Of a stretch of DNA of 12,598 nt, positions 8,272-12,598 are shown piece by piece; position 1 is the first letter of the stretch, and the number at the start of each line of letters is the position of its first letter. A model generated the notes under the pieces. It was not told the origin of the DNA, did not search any database, and saw only the letters and a list, made by a program, of their open reading frames with translations. The stretch is from Zancudomyces culisetae (Eukaryota; Kickxellomycota; Harpellomycetes; Harpellales; Legeriomycetaceae). The stretch spans positions 1 through 12,598 of the forward strand of contig LSSK01000626.1 in the NCBI GenBank assembly GCA_001969505.1, read 5' to 3'. The position numbers and the translations under genes were made by a program.

Positions 8272-9516
8272 ATGTCTGATAAGCCAGCAGAAAAGCAACG
8301 TGAGGTAGAGCAGGGGCAGGAGCAGGAGCAGGAGCAGAAGCAAGAGCAAGAGCTGGCTCAACAGCCTGTGCAACAAAGTAGAGTAGCAAATAAAAACCTG
8401 ATTCCCCCAGAATTACAAACCGAAGAAGACAAAAAAAGACGCGAGGAAATCGCCCAAAGAATGAAAAGGAGGAGACACCTAACCGAAGAAGAGGTTCATG
8501 CGGTTAACGAATTCGAATCTATTGGGATCTCTGCCGCATTCTTTTGCGCAACAATAGCAGCATACTTCCTCAATCAAGATATCACAGCGGGATTCGTTTT
8601 TATTTATACCAAGGTTGAAGAATATATTTACACGTACAGCAAATTTGATTACAACTTGATCATTCAGTTCGTCGCGTATACATTTTTTATTCGTGGAATC
8701 TTTTCTGTCTACATCTTTAGACCACTAATTCGAAAGTTCTCAACCGTTGCAAGTGGAGAAGGCGAAAACCCAAACTTCTCTTTGATGTTGCAAAACTGCC
8801 TAACAGAAATCATTTGGCAATTGTTTTCGAAACTAGCCTTTGTCGTTGCCGGAGCTTACATTCTGTTTACCCAATACCCTCTCTCTTTTGACAGCTTTGA
8901 TGATATCTTTGCCTCGTCAAATTTCTCCCAGTATGAATTCCACCTCTTTGTCAAGATTTATATGATAGCATATATAGCCTACACACTAACCCGGATTCTT
9001 ACCATCTCATCTCCAAAGCAAATCTATTCCACCGTTACTTACGTTCAGCTGGGCGTTTCCCTCGTGCTCTCGGCATATTTCTATCTTTCCGGAAACTTTG
9101 TGTTTGGTATCATTTTCCTCATCAACTTGGATCTGAGCGAAATAGTGACCTCATTCGCCTCAATTCTTATCATTCTAAATTTCAAAGTACCAGCTGTCCT
9201 TTCCTACGGTGTCTCACTTGTAGTCTTGATCATTTCCCGTGTAGCCTGTATCGGAACCCTCACAAACAAGTTTGTTCCAAAACTCAGTTCGATTGCACCT
9301 TTCTATGAATCATCCATATTCTTCACTGACGACACTTATTTTGGCTATTTTGTTGTTGCCTTATTTTTGTCAAACTCCCTACTTGCCCTTTTCCAACTTT
9401 TCAACCACATCATGGTAGTATTTGAATTCGATTTCGGTACCAATACTCCTGCAAACCAAAACAAAAACCTTGGTTTCGTCGTATCTGTTCCTAGGGAAAA
9501 GCTCAAGACCGATTAA
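8272..9516 (+). CDS. TLC-domain membrane protein, ceramide-synthase-like, His pair absent
   Basis: A 414-aa multi-pass membrane protein, close in length to yeast Lag1/Lac1. A Q/E-rich and basic cytosolic N-terminus (1-75) precedes hydrophobic segments near 85-100, 128-150, 178-200, 223-245, 258-285, 308-330 and 355-385. The order of features parallels ceramide synthases: FFIRG...FRPLIRKF before the domain (138-156), SQYEFHLFVKIYMIAY (219-234), PKQ at 248-250, and G279 leading to LDLSE (286-290). ISR (321-323) and NSLLALFQLFNH (368-379) follow. At the place of the catalytic HHxxT pair it has Y257-V258, and the HD..SD motif reads L-D287-L-S-E290. If the alignment holds, acyl-CoA-dependent ceramide synthesis by the usual mechanism is unlikely. 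It could be a regulatory paralogue, a TRAM-like protein or another TLC subgroup. The family call rests on remembered patterns. Confidence 0.6.
   Translation: MSDKPAEKQREVEQGQEQEQEQKQEQELAQQPVQQSRVANKNLIPPELQTEEDKKRREEIAQRMKRRRHLTEEEVHAVNEFESIGISAAFFCATIAAYFLNQDITAGFVFIYTKVEEYIYTYSKFDYNLIIQFVAYTFFIRGIFSVYIFRPLIRKFSTVASGEGENPNFSLMLQNCLTEIIWQLFSKLAFVVAGAYILFTQYPLSFDSFDDIFASSNFSQYEFHLFVKIYMIAYIAYTLTRILTISSPKQIYSTVTYVQLGVSLVLSAYFYLSGNFVFGIIFLINLDLSEIVTSFASILIILNFKVPAVLSYGVSLVVLIISRVACIGTLTNKFVPKLSSIAPFYESSIFFTDDTYFGYFVVALFLSNSLLALFQLFNHIMVVFEFDFGTNTPANQNKNLGFVVSVPREKLKTD
8308..8352 (+). repeat. In-frame GAGCAG hexanucleotide repeat
   Basis: Imperfect GAGCAG units encode alternating Gln/Glu (residues about 13-27) in the N-terminal tail of the TLC-domain protein. 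The unit length keeps the frame, so the array can vary in length between strains without breaking the gene. Confidence 0.8.
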
Positions 9517-11036
9517 TTTTTTACTATTGCTGCTTTAGTGTGTTTAACATGTTGATCTCTGAGAGATTTAATCTTAGCCAGCTTGTTATTGGCAATGTTT
9601 ATAATTTTAGTTATTATTTTCTTTCCGCTTTTTTTTAATACAATCGCGACCTTTACTCGTTTATTTTTTGTTTCTTTCTGGTATTTCGGCTATAAATTGT
9701 TATCTATTGTGATTTCACAATCAATATCCGATTTATGCTATCATATACGCATTTCAATGGTTTGTTTAGTCCCATTATCTGCTACTAAAGCTTGCTATGA
9801 TATTTAATTAGTATAATTTAGAACAATACACTTTGAATGTAAAATGTCTTATCCTATATATCCTGAGCCATGCACCGGTAGAACTTAATGAGTGTACGGA
9901 AAATGACATTTGATTTAAATGTCTTTTAACAGCATATCCCGAATACTTATACCACATATTTCCTATCCCCCTTCACTCTACCTTTGAACTATTAACTAGA
10001 TCATTGTTCATATGATGGATAATTCAGCTAGTGCTACTTATTATCGTATTTCGACCCTTTTTTATAGTTGGGTAGGGATATGTTGCCTTATTTATAATAC
10101 AAAAGCAATAAGAAAAAGAACGATCGCAGTATTAAAGAGCCCTATATACTTGAAATTACCAATAGTATGAACTTCATTAGCCTCTTAAACTCGCTAATGG
10201 TTTAAAACTAAAATAGTAGTATATTTCCCGATAGTAAATCATCGTGAAGTTTATGTGTTTGCTTTTACTTGTTACATTAAATCATCCTTGGGTAGCTTTT
10301 TGGAGCAGTTCGTCATGTATAAAGACTAAAATAGATAAACAAGGTGTATGAAACAATAGCGAGTGGCTAAACACTGCACCAAACCATTCCGTTGTCGTTG
10401 TTGTAGCCCTGGTGAAGCATATTGTAGACCTTAATAACGGCTTTTCTGTTTTTTTATACTACAGCTTATTGAAGCAGTTTATATTTCCAGGTCTACACTT
10501 ACGGCTTTTCCTTTGCTTTATATTTGTACAAAGCTTATAAAAAATCTACTATAATATACCAATATTTTTTATTTTATCTTTGTCAATGTGAGAATTAACA
10601 AGTTCAAAATAAACTGTACTCATGAGTTTTAATGTGACTAAAAATCATTAAACTTATACTTTGGCTAATCTTACTATCTTTAGTCATGTTTTTTATACAG
10701 AATTGCGGAACTGGTCGCTTAAGCTCTAAAAAATATTCAATCATTAAAAGTTATCTTGGGTGTTATACAGGTTTAGTAGAAGCTGGTGTGTAGTATCACA
10801 GCCTCGATTTTTGCTTTAATTGAAGCAGGTAGAGGCTGCTACTATACCTGAATTTGGGACTCAACCGTAGATTTTTTTACAACCATAAACTCGAATATAC
10901 ATGGTTTCAGAAATTCTGTCTAAAACTATTAGCTGTATTTATTTTATAACTGATTAAAAAGTATTCATACTATCACTGCTATGGAGTAGTAATCCAAATA
11001 GTAAAAACATTAAACCATAACACAAAGATATCTCGA
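9517..11036. other. 1.5-kb gene-free spacer between convergent genes
   Basis: No convincing gene is seen between these two facing 3' ends. A 74-codon hydrophobic frame at 9583-9807 opens at a TTG codon and has T-rich, UTR-like composition, so it is not called. Small inverted repeats occur: GACATTT/AAATGTC (9905-9923), CATTAGC/GCTAATG (10175-10199), TGTAGACC/GGTCTACA (about 10430-10497) and a larger hairpin at 10778-10851. The length is well beyond what two yeast 3' UTRs need, so decayed sequence or an unrecognised ncRNA is possible. Confidence 0.55.
10778..10851. repeat. Imperfect inverted repeat / hairpin
   Basis: CAGGTTTAGTAGAAGC (10778-10793) is complementary to GCTGCTACTATACCTG (10836-10851) with two mismatches in 16. 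Inside, CAGCCTC (10799-10805) pairs with GAGGCTG (10832-10838) and TGCTT with AAGCA, giving an alternative nested stem. It is the longest inverted repeat noticed in the convergent spacer. Confidence 0.55.
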
Positions 11037-11669
11037 TTATTGGATAATTAACCCCGCACAATAAACTATGCGGTTTGCGCTATCGTACACAATAAGCGTC
11101 TTTTCAGCTATATCTGTAAAATCGTTATATGATGTAAACCCATTCAGCGTATCAACTGATCCAAATTGGGTTGAAGATGTCGTAAAGTAACCGCTCAACC
11201 CCGTTGTATAAGATTCAGGGCACCCAGGCACATAGTTATCTATACATGCATTAGTGCTAACTTTTGGTGCGTTTGGTGGATTAAATGGATTTCCATATCC
11301 CTGACACTTTGTCAGGTCTGGAAGAAGCTTTTCGTATGTTACATATCTATATCTTTGCCCTGGGATAGTGTTGATAAATGCCAATTGAATTAATGCTGGT
11401 GCAACGGTGTTTGGCTCGGTGTCGTTTCCTGGATAAATATATACATTACCTATTATTCTTTGATAAGGTGGTGACGTTGGAGAGACAGCTATTCCTGTCT
11501 GGGTAGAAACTAGTGGTTGACTAAGCATTGAATTGACGGCAGACTGAGCATTTTGTCTCTTATGAAGTATTTGTTTCTGACGATCAAGGAGATCGTACCC
11601 TGCATTTGAAGCACCAATAACTGCCAAGCTGCCAAGAACTGCCAGTGTGTTTAATATATGTTTGTACAT
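11037..11669 (-). CDS. Secreted Cu-only SOD-like protein lacking copper ligands
   Basis: A 210-aa protein with a signal peptide (about 1-23, hydrophobic LAVLGSLAVIGA, possible cut after SNA) and a Kex2-type KR at 37-38, so the mature form could begin at Q39. The mature part resembles fungal extracellular Cu-only superoxide dismutases: a YRYVTYEK block (107-114), C122 followed by GNPFNP (126-131), C142 and C150, then GLSGYF (157-162), and a final IVYDSANRIVYCAGLI (193-208) with R200 and C204. In that family four histidines bind copper and four cysteines form two disulfides. Here the four cysteines and Arg remain, but no histidine occurs after H36, so the usual copper site cannot form. It is probably a wall or secreted pseudoenzyme. 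The call rests on pattern only; an unrelated secreted cysteine-containing protein is the alternative. Confidence 0.5.
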   Translation of the reverse strand: MYKHILNTLAVLGSLAVIGASNAGYDLLDRQKQILHKRQNAQSAVNSMLSQPLVSTQTGIAVSPTSPPYQRIIGNVYIYPGNDTEPNTVAPALIQLAFINTIPGQRYRYVTYEKLLPDLTKCQGYGNPFNPPNAPKVSTNACIDNYVPGCPESYTTGLSGYFTTSSTQFGSVDTLNGFTSYNDFTDIAEKTLIVYDSANRIVYCAGLIIQ

Positions 11670-11719
11670 TTTTTTGTTTGTGATTGCAAATGTTTGTAAC
11701 TATTAGTAGTGGTTGATGG

Positions 11720-11727
11720 TATATAAA
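11720..11727 (-). promoter_or_regulatory. TATA box candidate for the SOD-like gene
   Basis: TATATAAA on the plus strand (TTTATATA on the coding strand) lies about 50 bp before the start codon at 11669, after a long AT-rich upstream region. The position is close but acceptable for a yeast promoter. Confidence 0.4.
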
Positions 11728-11955
11728 TCCAGTCCGAGATTTGTAACTTATTTAATTATACACTATAATGTTGGCCTAAATACTTTGAAGCACGCTATCT
11801 TGTATTAGAAAAATATGGATTGAAAATATTTTAATTGTTTCTAGAATCCTCTGCATCATATTTTCCTTTAGTTTATATATATTTGTTCTGTATCATATGT
11901 AACAAGCTTATCTCTGGATTAACACCAAGAAGTGCGCCACAAATGATACAAATTG

Positions 11956-12007
11956 CATACACACACATACACACACATAATCATACGTATATACACATAT
12001 ATACACA
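11956..12007 (+). repeat. CA/TA dinucleotide microsatellite
   Basis: Imperfect CACACA/TATACA alternations run over about 50 bp, about 290 bp upstream of the SOD-like start codon. Alternating purine-pyrimidine tracts of this kind vary in length and can adopt left-handed DNA; any effect on the gene is unknown. Confidence 0.8.
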
Positions 12008-12182
12008 AAAATAAACACATTTACATATTTGCTACTAGCCACAGCTTCTGAAAACATGTTAATTTATGCTCCTATCTTTGCAAGTAGTTTTGCTGTGTGC
12101 CCTTACATTTTTGTCCAATGTTGCAGTCTTTTCTCAAAAATGAATTTTACACACACTTAACCTGTTAAAAAGAGGCAATACC

Positions 12183-12239
12183 AACCAAGCATAATGGTTG
12201 CTTTAGAATGACAAAGCATCCACATAGCGGTGGTTTTTT
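12183..12239 (+). other. Three abutting hairpins followed by T6
   Basis: Three short stems follow one another with almost no gap. AACCA/TGGTT spans 12183-12199, GCTTT/AAAGC spans 12200-12217 and CCAC/GTGG spans 12220-12233, then TTTTTT at 12234-12239. This arrangement could be the 3' end of a small RNA ending at a Pol III-type T run. No clear A or B box was found, so it is listed as structure only. Confidence 0.3.
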
Positions 12240-12566
12240 ATTTGTGTTTCAAAACGAGTGTACTATCTAAGCATGGAAAAGTAATGATATTGTGTTATTT
12301 TAAAAATGGTATCGAGCAAATACACTGTATAAAGCATCAAAAAGCCACATCAAGCAATTAGATAAGCGTGTATTCCTCGTTCTCGGAAAAAAGCAAGTTA
12401 AAATTAAAATGTCCAAGGCCCAAATTTCTGGGCCGTCATGCAAAAGATAGAACGCGAATGAAAAGCTGGAGGTTTTGCAAGCAAGAACCCTGATTTTTAA
12501 ATGCTGCGAAAGAGTGGAAAAAAGAACCGCCAATGATTTTGTCTAACTGTGGTAGTGTGGCACCTT

Positions 12567-12598
12567 TGCGGTAATAGTGGATACTTTTTTTTGCCGAA
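12567..12598 (+). repeat. Possible terminus of a fourth palindromic element
   Basis: The last 32 bases start TGCGGTAATA and continue to GGATACTTTTTTTTGCCGAA. This resembles the start of copy 2 (TGCGGTATAACG, then ATACTTTTTTCTAGTGAA) and, less closely, copy 1. The window ends before the arm can be followed. Confidence 0.4.

Larger units (their letters stand above)
11670..12598. other. Gene-free region upstream of the SOD-like gene
   Basis: It holds the promoter of the SOD-like gene, a CA/TA microsatellite, three abutting hairpins with a T6 run, a GC-rich 6-bp hairpin (GGCCCA/TGGGCC, 12417-12434) and an element-like terminus at the window edge. A 77-codon frame on the minus strand (12300-12533) has no recognisable domain and crosses the GC-rich hairpin; I do not call it. 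Confidence 0.55.

Noticed and set aside
9583-9807. 74-codon hydrophobic plus-strand frame
   Set aside because: The start is TTG and the hydrophobicity follows from T-rich 3' flanking DNA; there is no sign of a gene.
10430-10497. TGTAGACC/GGTCTACA pair with an internal AATAACGGCTTTT as a further element copy
   Set aside because: Resemblance to the element terminus is limited to about 9-10 bases, with no arm homology beyond it.
12300-12533. 77-codon minus-strand frame
   Set aside because: No domain, no signal peptide and ordinary AT-rich composition; a frame of this length is expected by chance.

Overview
The window looks like nuclear DNA of a budding yeast (Saccharomycotina). It is AT-rich and has a Pol III tRNA gene, long non-coding spacers, one gene with three short spliceosomal introns, and nucleolar and secretory proteins of fungal type. 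CTG falls at conserved leucine positions of NOP2 (L424 in the LLDAPC motif, L460 in ELLLS), so the code looks standard rather than CUG-Ser. Three introns of 100-117 nt in RRP1 are more than expected in Saccharomyces-like yeasts and hint at an earlier-branching or more intron-rich lineage; that last point is inference.

Layout. Positions 1-77: tRNA-Val(AAC), missing its first 5 nt at the window edge, and its T7 terminator. Positions 100-2718: three related non-coding repeat units. The first is an 868-bp palindrome with a perfect 39-bp terminal inverted repeat; the second is a single arm; the third is a degenerate, oppositely oriented copy. Positions 2719-3867: no gene seen. Positions 3868-5679 (minus): a four-exon RRP1 gene. 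Positions 5680-6062: a divergent promoter with A/T-tract elements of RRPE type. Positions 6063-7724 (plus): NOP2. Positions 8272-9516 (plus): a multi-pass TLC-domain protein resembling ceramide synthase (Lag1/Lac1) but without the catalytic His pair. Positions 9517-11036: no gene seen. Positions 11037-11669 (minus): a small secreted protein with a Cu-only superoxide-dismutase-like pattern that has lost every copper-ligand histidine. Positions 11670-12598: non-coding, with a CA/TA microsatellite, a run of three abutting hairpins ending in T6, and at the very edge a sequence resembling the terminus of the palindromic element.

How the parts relate. RRP1 and NOP2 both act in nucleolar 27S/25S pre-rRNA processing and 60S assembly, and sit head to head across 383 bp, which suits co-regulation. 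The two remaining proteins look like pseudoenzyme members of well-known families: a ceramide-synthase-like ER protein and an SOD-like wall or secreted protein. The least explained part is the palindromic repeat family downstream of the tRNA gene. It has no coding capacity and looks like a fold-back or MITE-like element, or inverted LTR-like units.
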